DNA from: Bdellovibrionales bacterium
Lineage (GTDB): Bacteria > Bdellovibrionota > Bdellovibrionia > Bdellovibrionales > JAMPXM01
DNA: 64,000 nucleotides
Reading direction: 5' to 3'
Assembly (NCBI GenBank): GCA_016713885.1
Contig: JADJOF010000008.1
Coordinates: 6,837-70,836 of the forward strand
Shown here: piece by piece, positions 45,228-56,232 of the stretch
How positions within the stretch are numbered: position 1 is the first letter of the stretch
How the letters are laid out: every line of letters begins with the position of its first letter
Notes under the pieces: generated by a model
Database searches by the model: none
Told to the model about the DNA's origin: nothing
The model's input: only the letters and a program-made list of their open reading frames with translations
Program-made: the position numbers and the translations under genes

Positions 45228-46748
45228 TTAAAAGAACCCGAGCTTCTTCTCGCTGTAGCTAACGAGGAGATTCTTGGTCTGCTGATAGTGATCGAGCATC
45301 ATCTTGTGGGTCTCACGACCAATACCCGACATCTTATAACCACCGAACGCCGCATGGGCAGGATAAGCATGATAGCAATTCGTCCATACCCGTCCCGCCT
45401 GAATACCACGACCCATTCTAAATGCCGTATTCATATCTCGCGTCCAGACCCCTGAGCCCAATCCGTAAAGCGTGTCGTTGGCAATTGAAAGCGCATCGGC
45501 CTCATTCTTAAATGTCGTCACCGAAACGACTGGCCCGAAGATCTCCTCCTGAAAGATTCGCATCTTGTTGTGCCCCTTAAAAACAGTGGGCTTAACATAG
45601 TAGCCGTCCTTAAGATCTCCCGCCAATACGTTGCGCTCCCCTCCTATAAGACACTGAGCGTTCTCCTTCTTGCCAATATCCAAATATGAAAGAATCTTCT
45701 CGAGCTGTTCATTGGATGCCTGTGCGCCAATCATCGTGTCTTTATCCAAGGGGTTTCCTTGCTTGACCTCGGCAACTCTTGCCAGCACCTTTTTCATAAA
45801 CGGTTCATAGATCGATTCGTCAATCAGAGCCCGTGAAGGGCATGTACAAACTTCGCCCTGATTGAGCGCGAACATCACAAAGCCCTCGATCGCTTTATCG
45901 AGGAACCCATCATCTTTTTCCATGACGTCAGCAAAGAAAATGTTCGGCGACTTTCCGCCGAGCTCAAATGTAACCGGAATGAGATTCTGGCTCGCGTACT
46001 GCATAATCAATCGACCCGTTGTCGTTTCGCCCGTGAAGGCAATCTTTGCGATTCGAGGACTCGATGCCAAAGGCTTACCGGCTTCAAGACCAAAGCCGTT
46101 CACCACATTGAGAATTCCGGCCGGCCAAAGATCTTGAATCAGCTCAAGCAACACCAAGACTGCAACCGGAGCTTGCTCAGCTGGATTAAGGACGACACCG
46201 TTGCCTGCGGCGAGTGCTGGTGCCAATTTCCATGCAGCCATCAAGATGGGGAAGTTCCACGGAATAATTTGTCCAACAACTCCAAGCGGCTCATGGAAAT
46301 GGTAGGCCATTGTTTCATGATCAATTTCACCGACCGTGCCCTCTTGCGCGCGAATACAGCCCGCAAAATAACGGAAGTGATCGATCGCCAGAGGAATATC
46401 GGCGGCCATCGTTTCACGAATGGGCTTGCCATTGTCCCAAGTCTCAGCCGTTGCAATCAGCTCAAGATTGGCTTCCATCCGATCGGCAATCTTATTGAGA
46501 AGATTCGCGCGTGCCGTCGTCGACGTCTTCCCCCAAGCCTCTTTGGCCTTATGGGCCGCATCGAGCGCGAGTTCAATATCCTCAGCGGTCGAGCGCGGCA
46601 CCTCACAAAAAGGCTTGCCGGTTACTGGTGTGACATTCTCAAAGTACTGCCCCTTTACAGGAGCGACCCATTGTCCACCGATGAAATTGGCATAGCGTTT
46701 TTTAAACGGAACAGCGAATCCATACTTCCCAGGCTCAATTTTGCTCAT
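45228..46748 (-). CDS. NAD-dependent aldehyde dehydrogenase (acetaldehyde type)
   Basis: This 506-residue enzyme oxidises aldehydes to acids. The catalytic cysteine is in NQGEVCTCPSRALI (near residue 302), the general base glutamate in FELGGKSPNIFF, and the NAD site in FTGETTTGRLIM. The C-terminal block AFGGYKMSGIGRETHKMMLD is typical of the AldB/ExaC group, the group usually paired with DUF779. ATG 46748 has GAGGGGGA upstream. The gene and DUF779 form a two-gene operon. A role in ethanol or short-chain aldehyde oxidation is inferred from the group. Confidence 0.92.
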   Translation of the reverse strand: MSKIEPGKYGFAVPFKKRYANFIGGQWVAPVKGQYFENVTPVTGKPFCEVPRSTAEDIELALDAAHKAKEAWGKTSTTARANLLNKIADRMEANLELIATAETWDNGKPIRETMAADIPLAIDHFRYFAGCIRAQEGTVGEIDHETMAYHFHEPLGVVGQIIPWNFPILMAAWKLAPALAAGNGVVLNPAEQAPVAVLVLLELIQDLWPAGILNVVNGFGLEAGKPLASSPRIAKIAFTGETTTGRLIMQYASQNLIPVTFELGGKSPNIFFADVMEKDDGFLDKAIEGFVMFALNQGEVCTCPSRALIDESIYEPFMKKVLARVAEVKQGNPLDKDTMIGAQASNEQLEKILSYLDIGKKENAQCLIGGERNVLAGDLKDGYYVKPTVFKGHNKMRIFQEEIFGPVVSVTTFKNEADALSIANDTLYGLGSGVWTRDMNTAFRMGRGIQAGRVWTNCYHAYPAHAAFGGYKMSGIGRETHKMMLDHYQQTKNLLVSYSEKKLGFF

Positions 46749-46886
46749 AAAATCCCCCTCAGAGCATTAAACTGCATAAGTTTAAAAAGAATATGAAGGA
46801 CGACGTCTCAAACCAAGAAAAAGCGAATAAATCGAACGGGGTCCAGCACAAAAACATTATGAATTCATTAAGGACAAACGGAGTCG

Positions 46887-48514
46887 CTATACGATGTCCT
46901 CCTGCCACCCCAAAAGTGCCGCGCCCCAACGACGGCCTTTGACATACACCGGGACAGTCAATCCCGTCAGGACCGCGCCCGTATCGCGGTGATAAGTTTG
47001 CACAAGATACTGAAGAGCAGACTCGGCCGTTTCATTTAAATCTGCACCGGCGCTGACAAACTCCTGCGAAGTCGCAATAAAACCGAGCCCTGAGTCACCA
47101 AGCCCAAGCCCAACCCTTGCGCCTTTCACCAAGGTGTCATCGTCGTGAAAAAACCTTTTTACCCGATTCCCAGCGAGATCCTGCGCCGTTTGCCCGGTCC
47201 AAGCCTTACAAAACTCAGAGTTGTGAATCGGAGCATAGGCATTGAGATCAAGCAGAATTGCAAAGATCAAAGCCGGTTCAGAGTTTTTGACTTCGTCCAT
47301 CTTTTTTGAAGAGCCTTGTCGACAACTCGGTCATAGCGGGTCGAATACTTTTTCGGAAAAAATCCAGAGCTCGGAACACTCGAAACATCAAAAAGTTCGG
47401 CAAGCTCCTGCTTTCTTATGCCCGTTATCTCCTCGTATTGAAGTGCCAGTATATCATCGAGCGTACATTCGCCGCGATCGACCGCATCCTCGAAGATCTG
47501 CCGAGCACCCACAGCCAGTGTGCGTGCGGCGCCAAGCGATCGATGAAAAAGCGTGTCCATCGGAAACTGCCCAAAGAGACCGTAGACCTCCTCCGTATTT
47601 TTCGAAAGCTCAACCATCTCCTCCGAAAGCCTTACCGTCTCTTCGGTCATCTTTGACGATGCCGCCTGCGTTTCCTGCATTTGTACGACCGTCTTTTCAA
47701 TAGTTCCCATCTCTGAATTCACCAAAGATGCGATCGATCGCGTCCGATCCGCCGAGCTCGATACACAGTTCAATATATCCTTGAATGACAATGCGAGTTC
47801 TTTTGCGTTCTGAGAGTTTTCTAGCGTTAGCGCTTCAATCTCACTCAAAGACTGTCGCGTTGGTTCGAGCTCCTGTCTCAACTGACTCAAGAGATTTCTA
47901 ATTTCGCTGGTCTGACCCGCCGTATTCTGAGCCAACAAACGAATCTCCTCGGCCACAACATGAAAGCCCTGCCCATGAGCACCTGCCCGGGCGGCCTCGA
48001 CGGCCGCATTGAACGCAAGAAGCTTTGACTGAAACGCAATCGAATCGACCACATCACTGACAGAGACAATTTGAGGCACCTTATTTAAAATCAACTCAAC
48101 CCGATCAATTGTCGACCTCATATTTGCAAGAAGCTGCTCCGAAGACTGGACCACTCGCAGCAAGGATGTATGCCCAGCCGTCGCAAGACTGTTCATCTGG
48201 TCAGTGGCAACCGCCGCCGCTGTCGTCAGTTCCGATATCTGCGCCATCGCCCCTCGTAGGTGTACGGCGCCTTCTTTGGTTTTGGAGACATTCTCGTCTG
48301 TTTTGTCGATCTGTCGCATGAGTATCTTCAAACGGAAAGAACTCTTAGCCGCCCGACAGGCAGTCCCCGACACGGACCGAAAAAGTCTCAGTAGAACGCC
48401 ACTTGCTGGGTCGACATCTCTATCAATTCGTGCAGGCTCCTTGACGTATCGGAGCAGCCCCTGCCCTGCTTTTCTTATATTAAAAAGGAAGCCTTCCAAC
48501 TCAACTCCCAGCAC
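46887..48514 (-). CDS. Soluble methyl-accepting chemotaxis protein, one frameshift
   Basis: A canonical signalling hairpin (FQSKLLAFNAAVEAARAGAH then GQGFHVVAEEIRLLA) follows an N-terminal part with no membrane helix, so the receptor is cytoplasmic as read. A C-terminal sensor follows, with KYSTRYDRVVDKAL and then IFAILLDLNAYAPIHNSEF to LVQTYHRDTGAVLTGLTVPVYVKGRRWGAA, a layout seen in other chemoreceptors. The frame slips near 47293 in a run of six A. Without correction the first part ends at 47267. GTG 48514 is the likely start. Corrected length is about 542 residues. Confidence 0.8.
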
Positions 48515-48558
48515 AAAACACCACTCCTATCATTCTTCAGCGAAAATAAAGATTCGAT

Positions 48559-50703
48559 TTAGTAAAAGCGCTTTTCACTCTTCGCCATATGATTCAGCGA
48601 CGTGCAGGGCTTAAAGCGTGCACCGTATTTACTCGCCAAAACCTCAAGCTCATCACAAATCACTTTCGCCCCGATCGTATCGGCATAACGCAAAAGGCCG
48701 CCGCGGAATGGAGGGAATCCGGTTCCGGTGATCATCGCGAGATCAACCTCATCGGCCGTCTCAACGATCTTCTCTTCAATCAAAGCCATCGCCGCTTCGT
48801 TCACCATCGGAAAAATGCCGCGACGAACCGTTTCATCGGCCGAGAGCCTATCGGAGGGCTGACCAAGACCGAGTTCAGAATAGATCGTTTGATCGATCTC
48901 GAGCTGCTTCCCTTTGTCGTCATAGAGATAGAAGCCTTTTTTACTTTTCTTACCAAGGCGCTCTTTATTCTCCGAAAGCTTCTTCATCACCGGCGGGATC
49001 ATGATGCGATCGCCAAGCGACTCGTGGAAAATCTTTGAAACCTTGATGCAGACATCGATTCCGATCTCGTCCATCAAAGTGAACGGCCCCATCGGCATAC
49101 CGAACTCTTTTTTGTATCGACGATCCACCGTCTCAATCGACATCCCGTCTTGAAGAAGCCACGCCGCCTCAATCAAATACGGAACGAGAATTCGATTCAC
49201 CAAAAATCCAGGGCCATCTTTTACAACAACTGGAAGCTTGCCCATTTTTTTCGCGAGATCAAAAACAGTCGCAACAGCAACGTCGCTCGACTTCTCGCCG
49301 CGAATGACTTCAACAAGCGGCATTTTATGAACCGGATTAAAGAAGTGCATGCCGACAAAGTTCTCAGGATGCGGATGCCCTTTGGCCATCTCTGTTACAC
49401 TGAGTGACGACGTGTTGGTGGCGATGATACATGACGGCTTACACTTCCCAGCGGTTTCGCCAATCACCTTCTTCTTGATACCCATGTCTTCAACGATCGC
49501 CTCGACGACAACGTCGAGCTGACCAAAGCCCGCGTAATCAAGACCACCAGAGACAAGGTTCATCTTGCGACCAAGCTCATAGCGATCAATCTTTTTGCGC
49601 TTCACGAGCTTGCCCCAGAGCTCACCCGCATGGCGAAGACCCAGTGCAATCGCCGCATGCGAGATGTCTTTCATGCGAACTTCGATCCCACGGTCAGCTG
49701 CGACATACGCAATACCGCCGCCCATGGTCCCAGCTCCCAGCACTCCAATGGATTTAACCGGCAACGCCTTCACATCACCTGCAACGCCGGTTTTTTTCTT
49801 CACCGACTCCATCAGGTAAAACACATTGATGAGATTTTTTGAAACATCGGTCACAGCGACTTCACAGAAGCCTGCAAGCTCTATCTCAAGCGCACGTGCG
49901 CGATCACTCATGCCGTATGTCTTCTCGATGACTTCAATGGCTTTCAGCGGAGCTGGATAGTGCCCGCCGGTTTGTTTTGCGGTGCCCTCTTTCCACTTTG
50001 AGAAAATAAAAGCGCGAGCCGGAGCCATCTCCATGGCATTGCCCATTACACCTTTTGGCTGAAAACGCTTAACACGCTTTCCTTTTAGCGCAGCGTCTTT
50101 TGCCATCTCAAGCGCTTTGGCTTCAAGGATCGAATGATGAACGACCTTGTCGACAAGACCAAGCTTCTCTGCTTTTCGCGAATCAACGGCTTTACCCTGA
50201 ACGATGATATCGAGTGCGGCCTGATAACCAAGAGCGCGTGGCATGCGAACACAGCCACCAAAGCCTGGAATAATCCCAAGCTTCACTTCCGGAAGCCCAA
50301 TCTTGGTCGCGGCATCATCGCTTGCTATTCGATAGTCGCAAGCCAAAATCAGCTCACAGCCACCGCCCATGCAGGCGCCGTGAATTGCGGCGACGACTGG
50401 GATCTTCATATCTTCAATGCGCGCGAAGATTTCATGCGCTTTGCCGATAGCGACTCGATAGTCCTCGGCCTTCTTCATCGCCTTGATTTCTTCGATATCA
50501 GCGCCCGCGATAAAAATCGAAGGTTTGCGCGAAATCAAAACCGCCGCTTCATAAGGCCCTCTTCTACCTCTTCCAAAACTTCGTTTAGACGGAACATGAC
50601 GGGTGAAGAAAGCTTATTCACCTTCTCGCCAAAGAGGTCGAATTCAACCAGCGCCACATCACCTTTAGGAACAATGCGAATCGATTCTTGGATGCTGTCA
50701 GTT
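48559..50703 (-). CDS. fadJ: Multifunctional enoyl-CoA hydratase/3-hydroxyacyl-CoA dehydrogenase, frameshift near the start
   Basis: The fused beta-oxidation enzyme has an N-terminal crotonase half with both glutamates (GACMGGGCELILACD; LPEVKLGIIPGFGG). The NAD-dependent dehydrogenase half has GVLGAGTMGGGIAYV near the middle and GMHFFNPVHKMPLVE. The frame slips near 50558. Before that, IQESIRIVPKGDVALVEFDL gives the missing first 45-50 residues, and no clean ATG is visible (TGA precedes ACT 50701). The uninterrupted part begins at 50538. It is followed upstream in the operon by the thiolase, the usual fad pair. The name is by architecture. Confidence 0.85.
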
Positions 50704-50736
50704 CAATAGTCCTTATTTCTCCGGGATTTCCAGAAT

Positions 50737-52099
50737 TCATCGCGCCACCTTGGCCCACCGAAGAATCATAGCGCCGCCCTGACCGCACCGAATTCTTTCC
50801 AGAACGCCTTTCATCTGTTTCATCAGCGTCATCAACACCAGACGCGTTCGTTAAATTTGCACCACCGGATGCCCCAGCGCAATCGCGCCGCCGTTGATAT
50901 TGAGTTTACTCATATCGAGCGAGCCGAGTTTCTTTGGCAAATCAAGCTTCTCACGCGCAAACTGATCGCTATCAAACGCCTTCAAACACGCCATCACTTG
51001 TGCTGCAAAGGCCTCGTTGAGCTCAACAACATCGAGATCTGAGAATTCAATTCCCGCGCGCTTCAGCGCAATCGGCGTTGCGTACGCAGGTCCGAGTCCC
51101 ATGCGCTCCGGCTCAAGCCCCGCAAACGCGTACGAGAGAATGCGCGCAATCGGTTTCATCCCAAGCTTGTCGGCCTGCTCGCGGCTCATCACCAAGACCA
51201 TCGCCGCACCATCTGTGATCGGACACGCGTTGCCAGCCGTGACTGTTCCAGTTTTGCGATCAAAGATCGGTTTCAGTTTTCCGAGCGCTTCCATCGACTG
51301 GCCATCGCGCGGACCGATATCCGCTTCAACCACTTCTTTAAATGATGGTGGCAAATAGACCGGGGCGATCTCTTCTGCCAGAACACCGTTCTTCTGCGCC
51401 GCCACCGCTTTTTGATGCGAAGCCAGAGAGAACTCATCTTGCTCTTGACGAGAAAGCCCCCACTCCTTCGCGAGAAGCTCCGCGGTTTCTCCCATATTTT
51501 TCCAACAAAAGGATCCGTTAGGCCCTCAACGATCGCAATCCGCGGCTTGTATGGCGCCCGCGCCATTGGCCCTGTGGTCAGAAGGTTCGCAATCGACTTC
51601 AAATCAGCACCGACAAGTCCCGCAAGGGCCGCAATCTGTTGCCCAGGCGACTTCGCAGAACCGAGCATCGCAATCGCTTTCGTCACTTCGTTTGAATAGA
51701 TCAGCGGCATCTGCGACATCGATTCCGTTCCGCCGGAGATCACCACGTTCGCCATGCCCGCTTTGATCTTATCAAAGCCACCCGCAATCGACTCCATCGC
51801 CGATGCGCAGTTGCGATGAACGGTGTGTGCCGATGTCTTTTGCGGAATCCCCGCATTGAGCGCCACCACGCGACCGATATTCACAGCGTCGGATGGGTTT
51901 CCGGTGTTGCCGATGATGACTTCATCGACAAGATTCACATCGAGATTGGTGCGCGCGAGCAACTCCTTCAGAGCGACACGCCCCAGTTCCGCAGGATGCA
52001 CCGTCTTGAGCTTTGTATCGGCCTTCGCGAACGGGTTCTCAATCCAACAATACCACATCGTGGATGAGGAGCTGCTGCTGCCGGACCCGTTTTTCCCAT
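50737..52099 (-). pseudogene. fadI: Acetyl-CoA C-acyltransferase (thiolase), several frameshifts
   Basis: The thiolase gene reads well in pieces. ATG 52099 (GGAGAAG site) begins MGKTGPAAAAP, then slips near 52038. NPFAKADTKLKTVHP and the active-site HTVHRNCASAMESIAGG follow, with a slip near 51490. GETAELLAKEWGLSRQEQ continues to NINGGAIALGHPV, then further damage near 50855 and 50775 separates TRLVLMTLMKQMK from GQGGAMILRWAKVAR at stop 50737. The catalytic cysteine and the GHP histidine are present. The last part also seems to lack about 20 bases. Either dense sequencing errors or true decay fits. It is the first gene of the fad operon. Confidence 0.75.
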
Positions 52100-52123
52100 A
52101 GAACTTCTCCTTTTGCGGCGAAC

Positions 52124-52148
52124 TTTCGAAATATGGAAATATTCGAAA
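52124..52148. promoter_or_regulatory. Palindromic operator candidate between the fad operon and maeB
   Basis: TTTCGAA(A)TAT and ATATTCGAAA are inverted around GGAA, with one bulged base, 25 bases upstream of the thiolase start in a 294-base divergent region. The size and symmetry fit a TetR- or MarR-type regulator site. A smaller inverted repeat, TTGTCG...CGACAA, lies near 52173-52192. Confidence 0.5.
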
Positions 52149-52393
52149 TTCCTTCACTTTCTTTGTCAAACCACATTGTCGTTAACGGCCGACAACACGT
52201 CACTCAATCTGTCAGCACCTCGACTCCAATCTTGCGCTCACAGTCGCCGTCGCTTTGCGGCATTTACGCACCCTCACTTGCATCAACTGCGGCTTGACAG
52301 CGGTTCCTCGGATTCCCTACGCCATGCCTTTGCGGCTACCTCATCGGCCCATATCGCAAAACGAGACAAGATAACTCAAAGGAACGCCCTTCC

Positions 52394-54739
52394 ATGTCCG
52401 ACAAAACACCCGACATCAAGACCAAAGAAAAGTCGCAACTTCAGATCGACGCCCTGGACTACCACAGCAAACCAACCCCGGGGAAAGTCGAGGTCATTTC
52501 CTCAAAGAGCGTGGCCAGCGAACGAATGCTTTCACTCGCCTACTCTCCCGGAGTTGCCGTTCCCTGTATCGAAATCGCCAAAGATCCAGAATCCGTTTAC
52601 GAGTACACAACGAAGGGAAACCTCGTTGCCGTGATCACGAACGGCACCGCGGTCCTTGGCCTTGGCGACATCGGGCCGCTTGCGGGAAAACCAGTGATGG
52701 AAGGAAAAGGCGTACTCTTTAAACAGTTCGCCAACATCAATGTCTTTGACCTTGAGCTTGACGCCAAGGACCCTGACGAATTCTGCCGCGCCGTGAAGGC
52801 ACTTGAACCAACATTTGGCGGCATCAACCTCGAAGACATCAAAGCACCCGAGGGCTTTGAAATTGAAGAACGCCGAAAACGCGAGATGAAAATTCCGGTC
52901 TTCCACGACGACCAACACGGAACCGCGATCATCTCGGGCGCAGCTCTTCTGAAATGCCTGCGAAGTCACGGACCGCAAGATGAGCGAAATCAAGCTCGTG
53001 ATGAATGGCGCTGGTGCCGCGTCGATTTCGTGCGGTCGAATTTTCATGGCCCTTGGCGTGAAGGCCAGCAAACATCCTGATGTGCGACTTCCAAAGGGAG
53101 TCGTTACAAGGGCCGCAAAGACGGCATGAACAAGTACAAAGAGCAATTCGCCGTTGAAACCTCAGCGCGCACTCTCCTGGACGCCCTTAAAGGTGCCGAC
53201 GTCTTCGTTGGACTTTCCGTTGCTGGCGCGATGACGGGAGACATGCTGAAAGTCATGGGCGATCGCCCGATCGTCTTTGCAATGGCCAACCCCGATCCCG
53301 AGATCGATCCGCCGACTGGCAGGCCATTCGACCTGATTGCATCATCGCGACTGGCCGAAGCGACTACTCAAACCAAGTGAACAACGTGCTTGGCTTCCCC
53401 TTCATTTTCCGCGGCGCCCTCGACGTTCGCGCAACACAAATCAATGAAGAGATGAAGCTTGCGGCGGTTCACGCCATCGCCAAACTCGCCAAAGAAGAGG
53501 TCCCGAGAAAGTTTCGGCAGCTTACGGTGGACCAGAGTTCAGCTTTGGGCCTGAATACCTGATCCCGAAACCCTTTGATCCGCGCGTTCTGCTTTTCGGT
53601 GACTCCAGCTGTTGCAAAAGCCGCGATGGATTCCGGCGTTGCTCGAAAACCGATTCAAGACTTCCAAGCCTACCGCGATAGCCTCGAAGCCTTCCAGGGT
53701 GCGCGCACCGGCTTTGTTCGCTCGGTCATGCACCGAGTGAAGAATCAAGCCAAGGCCTCCGGCAAACCGATTCCGACGGTTGTCTTCCCCGAAGGCTCGT
53801 CTTCGAAAATTTGAAAGCACTTCAAACCATCGCCAGCGAAGGATGATCAAGCCGGTTCTACTGGACTAAGATCAGGTTCGCGGCAAGATGGAAGAACTTG
53901 GTCTTGACGACCTTAAAGACATTCCGATCATCCATCCCTCGCAGCATCCAAAGTTCCGCGAGTACGTCGATAAACTTTATGAAATGCGAAACCGCAAAGG
54001 CATCATGCTTCGCGAGGCCGAGCGCCTCATGGCTGATCCCGACTATTTTGCATCGATGATGGTTCACATGGGCGACGCCAACGCTGTCGTCACGGGCGCA
54101 ACGCAGAACTACGCCGATTGCGTGCGTCCAATTTTAGAGATCATCGGGCCCGGACAACGCCATACGGCCAGCGGTCTGAATCTTGTCATCTTTAAAAACC
54201 GCATGCTGTTCTTTGCCGACACCGCCGTGAACATCGATCCCACCGCCGAACAAGTGGCAACGATTGCCATTCACGCGGCTCGCGTCGCCGAGTACTTCCG
54301 CATTCAACCGCGGATTGCGATGCTCTCTTACACGAACTTCCGCTCCAAAGGCGAAAGCCCGTCGAAAATGCGCAAGGCCGCCGAGATCGTCAAGAAACGC
54401 TACCCGCACTACATCGTCGATGGCGAGATGCAGGCCGACACGGCCGTCAATCCCGATATCGTCGAGCGGATTTTCCCGATCTGCGAATTGAAAAACGGCG
54501 CCAACATCTTGATTTTCCCAACCCTCGATGCCGGCAACATCTCTTACAAACTCGTGCAGCAGCTCGGCGGGGCAGAGGTCATCGGGCCTTTCCTGATGGG
54601 CGTACGCAAACCCGCCAACGTGCTTCAGCGCACCTGCACGGTCGATGACATCGTCAACACCGTGGCGCTCACCGCGCTCGAAGCTCAGGCTTTTAACGAG
54701 AGCCGCAGCTCCTACCCCGGCCCCGGCGAAGGCCGCTAG
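52394..54739 (+). pseudogene. maeB: NADP-dependent malic enzyme with phosphotransacetylase-like domain, multiple frameshifts
   Basis: The long-form malic enzyme decarboxylates malate to pyruvate. The N-terminal domain (MLSLAYSPGVAVPCIEIAKD, VFHDDQHGTAIISGAALL) is intact to about 52955. The NAD(P) domain (KLVMNGAGAASISC; ANPDPEIDPP) and the join to the C-terminal half are spread over several frames, with breaks near 52960, 53080-53110, 53340-53370, 53560, 53810 and 53865. From 53888 the phosphotransacetylase-like domain reads cleanly to stop 54739 (QNYADCVRPILEIIGP). Corrected length about 780 residues. The order and identity of the pieces leave no doubt about the gene. Confidence 0.85.
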
Positions 54740-54752
54740 AGCCGAAAATATT

Positions 54753-54788
54753 CTTCCCTGTGGCGACTCGCGGAGTCGCCAAAGGAAG
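54753..54788. terminator. Hairpin downstream of maeB
   Basis: TGGCGACTC and GAGTCGCCA form a 9-bp stem with a 3-base loop, flanked by CTTCC and GGAAG that extend the pairing. It lies 14 bases after the maeB stop. There is no strong T tract directly after it, but its position and stability fit a terminator. Confidence 0.65.
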
Positions 54789-54899
54789 ATAATTACTCTT
54801 TCAACTCCCTGATTCTTCACCGCTTTTCAGGGCCTTCCGAGTTTCGCTTGAACTAGAGGCAAAGTCTAGTCGCAAAATAAAGAAAGGAGGACTTCAGCC

Positions 54900-56232
54900 A
54901 TCGCAAAACCGAATCAACATCCGAGCAACCCGACGCTCTCACAGCGCTGGGAAACTGGAAAAACACTTCTCCGCCCGAAAGAGCGAATCGTTTGTGTCGG
55001 TATCGGCCTGAAGTCCGAATCGTTTCAAGAACTCAAAGAAAGTCTGTTTGAACTCGAAGAGCTCGTCCATTCCGCAGGTGGCGAAGTCGTCGGCTCCATC
55101 ACCCAGGTCTTAAGCCAATTCACTCCAGCAACTCTGATGGGCTCCGGCAAGGTTGAAGAAATTGGTGAGGTCGTCCGCGAATCACAAGCGACGGCCGTCG
55201 CCGTCGATCACCTTCTCTCTGGAGCGCAGATTCGAAACCTCGAGGACGTCTGGAAAGTTCGCGTGGTCGATCGCAATCAAGTGATTCTCGATATTTTCGC
55301 AGCGAGCGCAGACTTTCGAAGGAAAACTTCAAGTCGAACTTGCACAAATGCTCGATCAGCTTCCGCGCATGGTCGACGCTTGGCTTGGCTCGCTTTCGCG
55401 ACAAGGGGGCGGCATCGGCACCCGGGGCCCTGGCGAAACAGCGCTTGAGATGGATCGTCGCCGCATCAAGGAACGGATGAAAGTCATCCGTAAACAGCTT
55501 GAAAATGTCCGCGGCCAACGCGCCCAGCACCGCGCCTCGCGACGGAAAAATCGGCTCCCGAGTTTTGCGCTGATTGGCTACACCAACTCCGGAAAATCAA
55601 CTCTACTCAATCGACTGACGCAGTCTCAGGTGCTCGCCAAAGATCTGCTCTTTGCAACACTTGATCCGACAACGCGCAAGATTCACATTCCCGATGGCCC
55701 GCCCGCGGTGATGACCGATACCGTCGGTTTTATTCGAAAGCTCCCAACAAATTTAATTGAAGCCTTTAAAGCGACGCTTGAAGAATCTGCCGATGCCGAT
55801 ATCCTCCTCCATGTCGTCGACCTCTCTTCGCCACAAATGCCAACTCAAGTGGAAGTGGTCAACGGACTCATCAACGAGTTCGGCTGGAACGACAAGCCCA
55901 TCATCCATGTCTTTAACAAAGTCGACCAAGCTCCGTTTGAAAAGCAGTTTCAAGTCAAAGCCTTCCCTCGCGTCTTTGTGAGCGCTCTCACCGGCGAAGG
56001 ACTCGATCGGCTCAAACGCTTGATGCTCGAGCAAATCCAAGCGCTCTCAACAGAGGTTGAGCTCTTCTTCCCGCGCGAGAGCGAGCATCGTATTTTTGAC
56101 CTCGACCGCGAATCGAAAATCGTGAAGCGCGAACAAGGCACAACCGGCACACTGCTGCGAGCAGCCCTCACTCCGGCCCTCATCACCCGCTGGCAAGAAT
56201 TCCTCGTTGCCGCCGACCACACGTCAATATGA
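54900..56232 (+). CDS. hflX: GTPase HflX, one frameshift and a non-standard start
   Basis: HflX is a ribosome-associated GTPase that splits stalled ribosomes. The glycine-rich linker GGGIGTRGPGETALEMDRRRI, with its first and second parts on either side of residue 175, precedes the G domain. The G domain has GYTNSGKSTLLNRLT (P loop), DTVGFIRKLP and NKVD. The N-terminal domain (IVCVGIGLKSESFQELKESL) begins at ATC 54900, ten bases after AAGGAGG, with no other start nearby. The frame slips near 55315, where RAQTFEGKLQVELAQML is the corrected reading. Corrected length is about 443 residues. Confidence 0.88.

Noticed and set aside
46887..47300. Separate 137-residue gene next to the chemoreceptor
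   Set aside because: It matches the C-terminal sensor region of the same chemoreceptor, with a slip in an A run between.
50790..50870. Open frame running from the thiolase end toward fadJ
   Set aside because: It is a reading of overlapping frames; thiolase motifs in other frames account for the DNA.
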